From positions 1-64,000 of the forward strand of contig JAMYGW020000004.1 of the NCBI GenBank assembly GCA_025617375.2: a DNA stretch of 64,000 nt. The letters are read 5' to 3'. The notes under the pieces were generated by a model, which searched no databases, was not told where the DNA came from, and saw only the letters and a list, made by a program, of their open reading frames with translations. Below, in pieces: positions 1 to 9,734 of this stretch. Every line of letters starts with the position of its first letter. The first letter of the stretch is position 1. The position numbers and the translations under genes were made by a program. The DNA comes from Acarospora socialis (Eukaryota; Ascomycota; Lecanoromycetes; Acarosporales; Acarosporaceae).

Positions 1-1
1 T

Positions 2-1879
2 ATGCCCATCCCCACTGTCAACTCACTCACTCAAACCCTGACTCTACCAGGGTGTGCCCTCCCCGACCTGACGCAGGCCGATCAAGGAAAGCAACCGCTA
101 GTCCAGAAAGACACTGTACACGAGAGAAAGGAGGTGAAGGTACCAGAGAGCGCGCCGCCATTCGGAGCGTCCTCTCCCAACTCCAAAAGAATCATTTGCT
201 TTGGTCAGGGAGATCCGGAGAACCCCTTCAATTGGTCGACGGTATGTAAGGCTGATATTTGCTTTGACCTGCCCCGGCTGACGCCTTTGTGCAGCGTAAA
301 AAGTCCATTGTCGTCCTTGTCGGCATCGTGACTGTGATCAACAGCACGCTCGGCTCAGCTCTACCCAGCGGCGCCATACGGTTTATCGCCCTATACTTCC
401 ATATCACCAATGAACCGCAGCTCGTTCTGCCCATCTCCATGTATCTTGTTGGCTACGTCCTCGGCCCTTTGCTCTTCGGACCGTTAAGTGAGACATATGG
501 AAGGAAGAAGATAATGACCGCAACATTTTGCTCGTACACGATATTTACGATGGCTTGTGCTCTGGCGCCGAACTGGCCTACATTACTGGTCTTCAGACTC
601 CTCGTGGGTATCGGCGCCTCATGTCCAGTATCTGTTGTCGGTGGACTTTACGCAGACATCTTCTCTGACCCTGTGACAAGAGGACGAGCGATGGCTTTGT
701 TCATGGCGGTACGCTCTTGTGCTGCTTTCCCAACTCGAACCTGCTAATGTTTCAAGGCCACGACCTTCGGTCCGCTACTAGGACCGATCATTTCGGGCTA
801 CATCTCTGTGCTCAGCTGGAGGTGGACCTTCTGGATCGGTTTCATCATTGCCGGTGTGTCTGTTATCCCTGTGCTGTTCCTTCCAGAAACCTACGGACCA
901 GTCATCCTTAAGAAGTACGCTCAGCAGATGCGGAAGGCTACAGGGGATCCAAACATCGTTGCGCCTATTGAGCTCGAAAAGAAGGGAGCGAAGCAGATGG
1001 TGACTGTCACTCTTATGAGACCGATCCGCATGCTACTGTTCGAAGCCATTGTTCTGTTCAGCTGTCTGTACCTTTCCCTTGCTTATGCGATCTTTTACAT
1101 GTTCTTTGAAGCATACCCTATAATTTTTCAGGGTGAGCTATTTCAGCATACTTATCGGACGAACATCAATGCTTACTCTGGCAGGTATCTACCGCATGAG
1201 TCCCGGCGTTTCTGGTCTCCCATTCATCCCTAGTATGTCCATCTCTCCGCATGTATTTTATTCATCTCTGACGTCTCCACTTCTAGTCGGCGTAGGGGCA
1301 GTCTTTGCGTGCGGAATCCTAATCTATTACGACTCTATCCTCCAGCGAGCTAAAGCTCGTAACGCTCCCTGGTCCAGTATAGAAGAATACCGCCGGCTTC
1401 CTCTCGCTTGCATTGGGGGTCCACTATACATCATATCTCTCTTCTGGCTCGGTTGGACAGCGTCACCTCATATTCATTGGATTGTACCTACGCTCGCTGG
1501 TCTGCCATTCGGCGTTGGCTTCTTACTCATTTTCATGGCGTTGATCAACTACTTGGCCGATGCCTATCAGATCTACGCGGCATCTGCACTTGCGGCGGCG
1601 AGCTTCTCCCGGTCAATCCTTGGGGCGCTGCTACCGCTGGCGGCAAAGCCCATGTATGACCGGCTCGGTGTTAGCTGGGCAAGCAGTCTCCTGGGATTCA
1701 TCAGTCTTGGGATGACGATTATTCCCTTCGCCTTTCTCAAGTACGGAGATCGGATTAGGGCGCGTTCAAAGTTTTGTCAGGAACTACTGCAACGGAAAAG
1801 TGCGATGCAAAAGAGCGATGGTGGTGGAGAGTACAAGGAGTACTCGAGAGAAGAAATGGGCGAGAAAGAAAAGCCTTGA
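2..1879 (+). CDS. MFS drug:H+ antiporter (DHA1-like, 12 TM)
   Basis: Membrane transporter of the major facilitator superfamily, probably exporting drugs, polyamines or small metabolites by proton antiport at the plasma membrane. I read five exons: 2-241, 295-708, 757-1132, 1185-1232 and 1287-1879, giving 556 aa. The cytosolic N-tail ends in the fungal DHA1 signature NPFNWS just before the first helix. The A-like loop motif is seen as GPLSETYGRKK, and the TM5 region as GPLLGPIISGY followed by WRWTFWIG. A PETYGP stretch opens the central cytosolic loop, and the tail is charged. Four introns of 48-54 nt have good donors (GTATGT, GTACGC, GTGAGC, GTATGT). The start lies at the second base of the window, so an upstream start cannot be excluded. 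It is the nearest neighbour of a flavin monooxygenase in the same orientation, a common pairing in detoxification or secondary-metabolite loci. The substrate cannot be told from sequence. Confidence 0.85.
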
Positions 1880-2201
1880 ACAGGACAGCATTTCTATTGT
1901 CTTCACCACATGAGTTGATGAACTTACGAGCAAAATGGGGCTGGAGTTCTCAAGAGGGGATTTAGGGTCGGGAACTTACAGCATTCGTCTCAAATAGAGG
2001 ATAATACAGGCTCAAAAGTTCAAATGCACGCTGCGATAACCTCGTAACTTCGTGAGGACCATGCATACACCTAATTCGCACAGATGCGACAGCGACCAAG
2101 GCTTGACCCAATCCAACGCCACCGCCCACCACACAACCCTTCCCAACTCCACCAGATCAGTCCCCGCACCGGCAAACCAGCAACGCACCACGATCCCAGC
2201 C
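1880..2201. other. Convergent 3' intergenic region
   Basis: About 320 bp between the ends of the MFS gene and the small minus-strand gene. It should hold both 3' UTRs. No RNA gene or repeat is visible; the right half is C-rich and low in complexity. Confidence 0.5.
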
Positions 2202-2572
2202 CTACCGCACGACCCCGTCTCCTCGCCCCCTCAACGCCCCTCCAACCCTACCCTCCCCTCCCAAACTCTCATAAGCCGGCGGCGGCGCCTCCTCGCTCTT
2301 GCCTCGCCCCACCTTCTCCCCCTCACTCAAATCTTCGCGACTCGAACTCGCACTCGCACTCCTCTTCTCGCCGACGGCGTTCGCCTTGTCGTTCTGGAGC
2401 TCGGAGTAGCGCGAGGCGTTGTGTTGTTCTTTCTTGGCTTTCTTCTTGGCGCGGTGGCTGCGGACTCTGTTTGGTTTTTGTTAGATGGTTGTTGAGAAGG
2501 GGGAGAGGGGTGGAGAGGGGAGGAGGACTTTTCATAGGTCAGAAAGCCGGCGGCGGCGATGAGGGAGGCCAT
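2202..2572 (-). CDS. Small basic fungal protein with C-terminal PPAY motif
   Basis: A 102-aa protein in two exons on the minus strand: 2572-2529 and 2466-2202, total 309 nt in frame with a TAG stop. The N-terminus (MASLIAAAGFLTYEKVRSHR) resembles widespread small fungal proteins with a short hydrophobic start followed by a Lys/Arg-rich stretch (AKKKAKKEQHNASRY). The middle is Ser-rich, and residues 76-80 read PPPAY, a PY motif of the type bound by WW-domain ubiquitin ligases such as Rsp5. The intron (2467-2528) ends in a perfect CTAAC branch and CAG acceptor, but its donor is an unusual GTCCTC. The gene is overlooked if the unspliced frame is read, because the frame changes at the intron. Seen: the spliced reading frame and motifs. 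Inferred: that it is expressed and a possible trafficking or ubiquitin adaptor role. I know of no assigned function. Confidence 0.6.
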
Positions 2573-3267
2573 TGTTGGATTGTCTCGTGGACTGGGGGCA
2601 GATGAGGTCTAGAGCTATATAATCTTTTCTGGCTTCGAGGGTTTTTAGGTATCTAATAATGGCACGGAACGAAGGTAAGAAAGAGGTTCATGGCATCATT
2701 GATAAAGCCCGAGCGTTCTTGGCGTCATGGAAAGCGAGACTGCGCCTCTGAAGGTACGAGGCTGGAGCTAGGGCTGAAAGGGAATGGTGTCCGTCAGATC
2801 GGAACGGGCGGATCTGGGGTTGTGGTGGTGGCGCTAGCAACTTCGACGTTTGCTCACCTTCTACCTTCAATTCGTTGCATATGCACGCTGTTCTGACAGC
2901 TGATGATTAATATGTACGTCGCAGTGAGCATCCGCGATGATGTTAGATCAGGCTTCGGCAGTGAGCGTATATGTAAGGATTCAATTGGAGCCACAACGTC
3001 CAATCCAGGATTGCGGTTAGCACGGATGCATGATTATGATATATCAGACAATTCTTGCTGTTGTTATCATATGATCGAGAACGTCTGCTTTCTCAGACGG
3101 AATCCCTCTGCCGCATCCGCCCCTTTGATCTCTTCAAATATGGGGTCTTTCCTCGATTGTCTGTTCAATAAGATATCCGTGTTATCGGTCAATAAGTATT
3201 AGCATTCCAGACTGGGGTCCTGCATCTATGCATCTGTTTACACTGTAGTGTTTAAGAAAGGGTGGCA
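2573..3267. promoter_or_regulatory. Divergent intergenic region
   Basis: About 700 bp between the start of the small PPAY gene (minus) and the start of the flavin monooxygenase (plus), so it should carry both promoters. I see no clear TATA box, repeat or extra gene. Confidence 0.4.
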
Positions 3268-4650
3268 ATGGGCTTCGAAGTACGGTTTGTTGTTTCACAA
3301 ACCCCCTCTGCAGAATCTCTCAGCTGTAGATTAGGGTAGTTTTCGGTATCTGTCTCTTACTCTCTCACAGGACCGTTATTCAGTCATCATCGTCGGTGCC
3401 GGACCCGTAGGCCTTCTGACTGCCCTCAGGCTCGGTCAGGCGGGTATCTCCACAATCGTGCTCGAAGGTCATGACAAGCTACTGGACACCACTCGGGCCG
3501 TCAGTTATATGCCTGTTGTGATCCCAGCACTTTCAAGCTTAGGAATTCTCGGACGGATTGAGGAGCAAGCCTACAAGAACACTGTTGGCGCAGTATGGCG
3601 AGATATGGAGGGCAATGTGCTTGGCGTGCTGCCATTATCCGGGGACAGTGCGGATGAGTACGGTGGTAACCTACTGATCGGACAGAGTGAACTCAGCGTC
3701 ATCATCCTTGACGCCTTGAATCGATATTCGAGTGTCAAAGTCGAATTCGGACACCGATGTGTGGGTATAGAGCAAGTAAAAGACGGCGTCAAAGTCATGG
3801 TCAACCATGACTATGATGACCAGCTACTACTCGCAGACTATGTGCTGGGGACAGATGGCGCGAACAGTTTCGTGCGCCGTGCTTGTTGCATACCATTCGA
3901 GGGCTATACATGGCAAGACTTCCAGATCACCGGTGCCGACGTCGAGTACGACTTCGAGAAAGAGTGTGGCCTCACTCCCTTCAACTACTTCGTTGACCCG
4001 AAAAATTGGGCGGTCATAGTGAGAACCAGCCACAAAAACCAGTGGCGTGTCGCGTACGCCGAGTCCCTCCAGCTTGACAACTCTGAAGCTGAGGTGAGAG
4101 CTCGATCGCACGAGAGGCTGGAGAAGTATATGAAGGGCTCGAAAGATTACCGGATCATCAGGTTGGCACCTTACCGGACCCACCAGCGATGCGCTGCCAC
4201 ATTTCGAAAAGGCAAGGTTCTGCTCGCAGGCGATGCTGCGCATGTAAGTTGACCGTTTAACATCTCGATATCTCTATCTTCCTCGTCATCTAAATCTACA
4301 CATAGTCGAACAACCCAATGGGCGGCCTCGGCCTCACAGGCGGCATCCTCGGTGCCTACACCTACGGCAATGCCTTGGTCCGTCACCTCAAGGGTGGAGA
4401 GAGCGATGAGATCCTCACCTGGTGTGCGAACTCGAGACGCGATACGTGGCGGAACATTACGCACCCGTGGTCGGTGGCGGAACTGCTTCGGTTGTATTCC
4501 ATGGATCAGAAGTCCGTCAAGGAGCGGGAAGTCTTCTTCGAGAGATTGAAGACGGATCCGGATTTTGCCAAGTCGTTGAGGAAGATTATGTATGACATGC
4601 TGCCGGAGACTTTCGCTGTTGGCTCGAAGTCGGCTGTGTCTGAGCTATAG
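3268..4650 (+). CDS. FAD-dependent monooxygenase (class A aromatic hydroxylase type)
   Basis: NAD(P)H-dependent flavoprotein monooxygenase of the phenol hydroxylase / MhpA / PF01494 type, expected to hydroxylate an aromatic or polyketide-like substrate in the cytosol. Exons: 3268-3279, 3371-4243 and 4306-4650 (409 aa). The ATG gives a four-residue first exon (MGFE) that splices through a GTACGG donor into DRYSVIIVGAGPVG, the Rossmann GxGxxG that binds the ADP part of FAD (residues 13-18). The second FAD motif, KVLLAGDAAH (about 286-295), is split from its continuation SNNPMGGLGLTGG by an intron. The protein is short and lacks the C-terminal thioredoxin-like domain of phenol hydroxylases. It lies downstream of an MFS transporter and about 1 kb from an internal telomere tract. 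The tiny first exon is the least certain part; the rest is clear. The substrate is unknown. Confidence 0.85.
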
Positions 4651-5675
4651 CTACCTTGCGGCCAGATGCAGTGACGAAAAATAGTGGTGCCACCGCAGTG
4701 CCACACTAGAGAATTCTCTATTTGGTGAACAAAGAAGATACTGAAGTACATCATATTGTTATCATTTTCTTACCATAATCATGTCACTCAGTGTAGTTTA
4801 TATATAAGAACATATGTGTATCTCAGACCTGTAATGAAAAAATGTTATATGTTGATGATTCTACACCATTATAGTATTGACACGCTCACATCAGAGTAGT
4901 TGGTTAAGGAATTCCGTGAACACTCCAATAATATGAAAATTCAAGACAGAGAATGGCAGTCAGAACAGTACACCATGGCTCAAACGTATAGAGGACTGAC
5001 GCACATATGCATCTATTAAAACTGGCTGAATTGGTCTGATTCCGCCATTATTTTCTATGTGGTGTTGAGTTTCATGCAATGTGAGTCTACGGAGTTCATC
5101 AACAATCACTGGATTCTGGATGTGTGTCAGCAACTGTGTGAAGTCATGATCACTGTGTCAAATCATATCATGAAGGTTATATAAACCTATTTTTTGGCAA
5201 ATTGTATCTTGTGGTGACATTGTGTTCAGGTACTGTATCTTGCCTATAAGATCTCTATGGTTTCAGGTCATAAATGAATGCCGTGTGGCTCATCACCAAA
5301 ACCTAATGGATGTATGAAGTCCTCTTCAGATTCATAAAAGAATGGTCCATAAGTATTCATACTTCATAGCATACAACATAATATGGAGTCCTCCATGTAA
5401 CATAGAAAGCTTTCCCAAAGAATCTATACCTCAGTACATTTCTGTCTCGTGCTGTTTTGGAGTGCTTCATATGAAATGATTGACATTCATTTACGACCTA
5501 GAACTATATTGAGGCAATCTGCAATCGCTTCTCTAGAGGCACCTATAAGTATTTCGACAATCTTGCTCGAGGGTTTCGGCAAGTAACTTCGCATAACACT
5601 GTAACCTGACATTTGCGGTGAGCCTACACCTGTACCGAAGCTCTCACTATGCAAGAAGGAGGCTCTGTGACTCTT
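4651..5675. other. Degenerate AT-rich stretch left of the telomere tract
   Basis: About 1 kb without an intact gene. Unlike the block to the right it keeps CpG dinucleotides, so it has not gone through the same mutation process. On the minus strand, between roughly 4900 and 5450, short protein-like runs are visible (for example NPVIVDELRRLTLHE) that suggest a decayed coding sequence, possibly of a repeat. I cannot assign a family. The last 40 bases before the telomere tract are GC-richer and show no similarity I can see to the retroelements on the other side. Confidence 0.35.
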
Positions 5676-5810
5676 CCCTACCCTAACCCTAACCCTAACC
5701 CTAACCCTAACCCTAACCCTAACCCTAACCCTAACCCTAACCCTAACCCTAACCCTAACCCTAACCCTAACCCTAACCCTAACCCTAACCCTAACCCTAA
5801 CCCTAACCCT
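5676..5810 (+). repeat. Interstitial telomere tract (CCCTAA)n
   Basis: About 22 uninterrupted copies of the fungal telomere repeat CCCTAA, preceded by a single variant unit (CCCTAC). All units point the same way, with the C-rich strand running 5' to 3' on the plus strand, as at a left chromosome end whose interior lies to the right. At about 5811 it gives way directly to the interior of a retroelement. The perfection of the tract suggests recent origin, telomerase maintenance until recently, or an assembly join. Any reading frame through it (Pro-Asn or Arg-Val repeats) is an artefact. Confidence 0.95.
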
Positions 5811-8800
5811 ATTCTTCTTGTAATGAATTTGAAATTCATAATCTGTCAACTGCTTTGCTCAATGAATCTGTCATTGATTGAGTTGCTTTGTTGTTGCAAA
5901 GTTTCTCAAATTCTTGTGATCTGTATAGATCTGAATTGACTTGCTTGTTCTCATGAAATAAGATCTTCAATCTTGCAGTGCTTTCACTATTGCAAGAAGT
6001 TTCTTGTCATGAACCTCATATCTTTTCTTGAGTTCTGACAACTTTCTAAATTGATATGCTATGAGTTTTTGTTGTTTCTTCTTGATCTGGTATAAGCATG
6101 CTTTTACTGTGAAATCTGAAGCATCAGTTTTCAGTGTTTTTTCACATGCTGAATTGAGTATTCTCAGGTGTGCTGTCTCACTAAGACTTTTCTTTAATGT
6201 GTGAAATGCATTTTTCTGCTCTTGATCTCAATGCTATTCTTTGCTTTTGCATGTCAAATGCATCAGTGATTTCACAATTCTTGCATAGTTTGGTATGAAC
6301 TTTCAATAATAGTTCATTAGTTCTAGAAAGACTTGTACTTTCTTGATTCACTTTGGTGTTGGTCAGTTTCTGACTGCTTTCATTTTCTTTGAATTCTTCT
6401 CAATTTGTTCAGATCAAATCACATAGTCTAGAAACTCAACTTTCTTGATCTCAAACCTGCTCTTTGACTTTTTCATGTACAAGACTTTCTCATTGAGCTT
6501 TGCCAATATCTTTCACACATGCTCACAGTGCTCTTCAAGGTCTTCTGAATATATCAGAATATCATTAAGGTATGTGATCATAAAATCATTGAGATATTCT
6601 CTCAATATATCATTGATCAATCTCTGAAAGATGACTGGTGCATTCTTCAAGTCAAATGACATAATAGTGTACTCATAGTGTCTGTATCTTGTTCAGAATG
6701 CCATCTTTCACTCTTCATCTTCTTTCATTCTAACTTGATAGTAGGTGTTCTTAAGATCTAAGCTTGTGAACCACTTAGTCTTGCTCAATCAGTTCTGCAA
6801 CTCTTCTATCAATGGTAGAAAATAACTGTCTTGATGAGTTATCTTGTTGAGTTGTCTGTAGTCAACACATAGTTATTTCTTGTCATTCTTCTTTGATATA
6901 AACAGGATCAGATATTCTGCTGGTGACTTCAATGATTTTATGAATTCTCTTTTCAGATTCTCATCAAGGTAAGTTTTAACTTTCTTGAGCTGGTTCTCAC
7001 TCATTGAGTATAATGACATTCACTTAGGTTGCTTTCTGTTCAATAGTGGTATTTTATAATCTCATGACTTATGCTCTGATAAGCTCATTTCTGGTTGTTC
7101 AGAAATCTTGTATGTGTCTTTGACTGCACATATCTCTTTTGTAACTCAATCAATTCTCAAATTTCTTCTGCATAATCAGGGCATCTTTAGTACTGTGTTG
7201 TATTCAATTGATTTCATAATATTGAACATTATTTCTTGTGGGTTTTCAAGAATTGAAACTTTCACACAGGTTTTCTCATCAATTCTCTCAATGACTTCAT
7301 TTGTCATTTGTATGTTGAATGAACAGCACACTCACCATGTCTCTAATTCTAACATGTTGACTGTTTTTCAGTTTATGATGTTATTGTCTGCTTCAAAATT
7401 CATCAATGTGTTGATGTGATGTTCATTGATCATAATCTTGATTCATATTCAATGATCATTGTCTTGTCTTTGAGACACCACTAGCTCCTTATTCTCTAGT
7501 CTTGTTGAGAAAGCTCTTCATTTTTTGACTCACTCAGTCATTCAGTTCATCTTCAGATTTCTTGAAATCATCTGAGTTTTCTTTCAATCATAAGATTCAC
7601 ATACTCTAGACTGTGCTGCTCAATGCATCTTTTCAGATGTAGTTGAAGTTCATACTGATTGTACTTCATCTGCAACTGACTCTCAAAGACTTTTACTCTT
7701 TGCAGAAATTCAAATGATATATACTCTTCACTGAAGATTCATCTGTCTTCATTCTGCATGATATATTTTTCAAGTAAGCATATTTTAATCTTGTGACTCT
7801 TAGTCTTTCACACAAGAGATCTCAATAATACTGCATCATCACTGTTGAGACATTCATCTTTAACAGCTATCATCAGCTCTTCTAGCTGATTGCATGTCTT
7901 TTGTTCTTTCACACTCTTGTGTTGTGCTTCTCATTTCTGAGCTTATATCTCTTGCTTAAGCTTCTGCTTCTTGAATTGAAGCTTTTTTTCTTTTAATGCT
8001 TGTTGTTGATTCTCAGAGTGCTGGTATGCTGTCTTCAGTTTTATATCAACTTCTCATTTGTTGATCTCTTTCTGGTTCACATTCAAATTCAGTGCTTGTC
8101 AGATGCTATCACTGTAGTCTTTTTCTATCTGAGTTTCTCAAGTATCAGTCTCTTCAATCTCAGCATCAAGAACATCTTTCTTGATAAAAGTAGCTAATTC
8201 TTTTTCATAGACTGATCTGTTGCATTCATCTTTGTCTTTTCTTCTAGACTTCTGTGAGTACCATTTGACTCTGTCTTTTGCACTCATATGTACTCTGCAC
8301 ATGTCATTGTAACAGACTGTTCAGCTGAGAGTGTTGTGCACTACACATGTATTTTTCTTAACTGTCACTGCAACATTTTTTCTTTCTATCTGAGATCTGT
8401 TGCATTTTCAGACAAGGTGTTTGAGTTTCTCACAGTTATAACATGTTCACATCTTGTTTTGCAGTGTCATCTGAGACTTAGTGAACTGCTTCAGCTGACA
8501 TTCATGCTTCACTCATCTAGTCTTTCATGACTTCTGATGACACTTCTTGATCATATTGAAGTTCATAGAGTTTGTTTCTCTATGTCTTACTGATGAAACA
8601 TATTGCTTTGTTCACAGTCAGAAGCTTTCTTCTTGATCTTTTATCATAGATGGCATTCAATATTCTTTTTGTTTCATCTGTTGTTCTCATTGATGACTGT
8701 CAATGTTGATACTCAGATCAATCATTTTCTGAAGATTATCTGATTGTTCTGCTTGAGCTATCTTGTCTTTGATGAACTCTCTCAACTCACAATAGTACTG

Positions 8801-9734
8801 GTAGATGAGTACTTCATTGTTTTATCTGGTAAGTGCTGCTAATCACTGAAACTCTGTGGTGTATACTGCTGTCAATTCACTCTGTCACAAGGTGTGAACT
8901 TGTCTCTCTGCTGCTCTTTCTTCATTAATCACTCTGAAGACTTTTCTGAGTTCTTTCTTGAACTTGTTGAAGTCATTGAACATGAACTTCATGTTAGCAT
9001 TGCATTCATCATAATTCTTTTCTAGAAATTCATGTAGCCTGAAGTCAACCCAATTGAAGGCTGCATTCACTAGGTAGGTTGTTGCAAACAATGTTTTTTC
9101 TTGATTGGTTTGAAACTTTGATTGATTGAATTCAATGTATAGATTGAGCTTAGTCACAAAGACTCACAGCTTTTCTCATTCTTCACCAAAGATATCAAGT
9201 ACCTGAATCTTTAATGCATTTACAGATAGTTGTATCACCTGAGCTGGCATCACTGATTGTGTCACCATTCTATTTAAAGTAAATGGTAGAGGTGGGTTTG
9301 CCTGAACTTGTCTCAAGAATGAAGTTGAGATGTTCTTCTGTGTGTCAGACATCATACTTGTTATATTGTAAGAATGTTCAAAGTGTAACATTCTAACCTG
9401 AGATTTTCCAGATATGTAGAGCTAAGAGTTTGTGCTTGTTAATATAACAACTGGTCTGAAACAGTTCTGGACTTTTAACTTTTAGATGGTTACTTAAGTT
9501 GAACATAATTCTTTTCATAAGAAAAATGATCATGACTATATACTGAGTCTGCTCATTGATCTCACTGTTGAGTCTGTCAAGACAGCTCACTCATGCAATC
9601 TGTTGAGCTTGCTTGTCAAGCTTGTCATTGAGCATGTTGAGGTGTCACATGACTGCTGCCTAACATTTCTTGAATATACATCTCTCATGTGTACACATCA
9701 GTCTGCTCTAAGTTCATTCTAACTTGACTGTAAC
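5811..9734 (-). mobile_element. Ty3/gypsy chromovirus copy A (incomplete fossil)
   Basis: Minus-strand LTR retroelement. From right to left: 5' LTR (9384-9734), gag start next to it (about 8885-9380), a CCHC zinc-knuckle region near 8380-8460, then reverse transcriptase (about 6390-7000) and part of RNase H up to the telomere tract. Integrase, chromodomain and 3' LTR are absent. Family is judged from the gag-pol order and from matching copy C, which carries integrase and a chromodomain. The copy is broken by many changes and lacks CpG, so it is old or heavily mutated. Its LTR outer edge abuts interior sequence of copy B, as if A had inserted into B. Confidence 0.85.
9384..9734 (-). repeat. 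5' LTR of copy A
   Basis: A 351-bp repeat bounded by TG..CA (minus strand TGTTAC...TTACA) that recurs at 12764-13114 and 19171-19522. The gag start lies just inside it on the left. Confidence 0.8.

Noticed and set aside
4651-5675. Telomere-linked helicase gene near the telomere tract
   Set aside because: No helicase motif is visible in any frame.
5676-5810. CRISPR-like short tandem array
   Set aside because: Units are six bases, contiguous and without spacers; it is telomere repeat in a eukaryote.
5649-5849. Open frames encoding long Pro-Asn or Arg-Val repeats
   Set aside because: They are readings of the CCCTAA telomere tract on both strands and not proteins.
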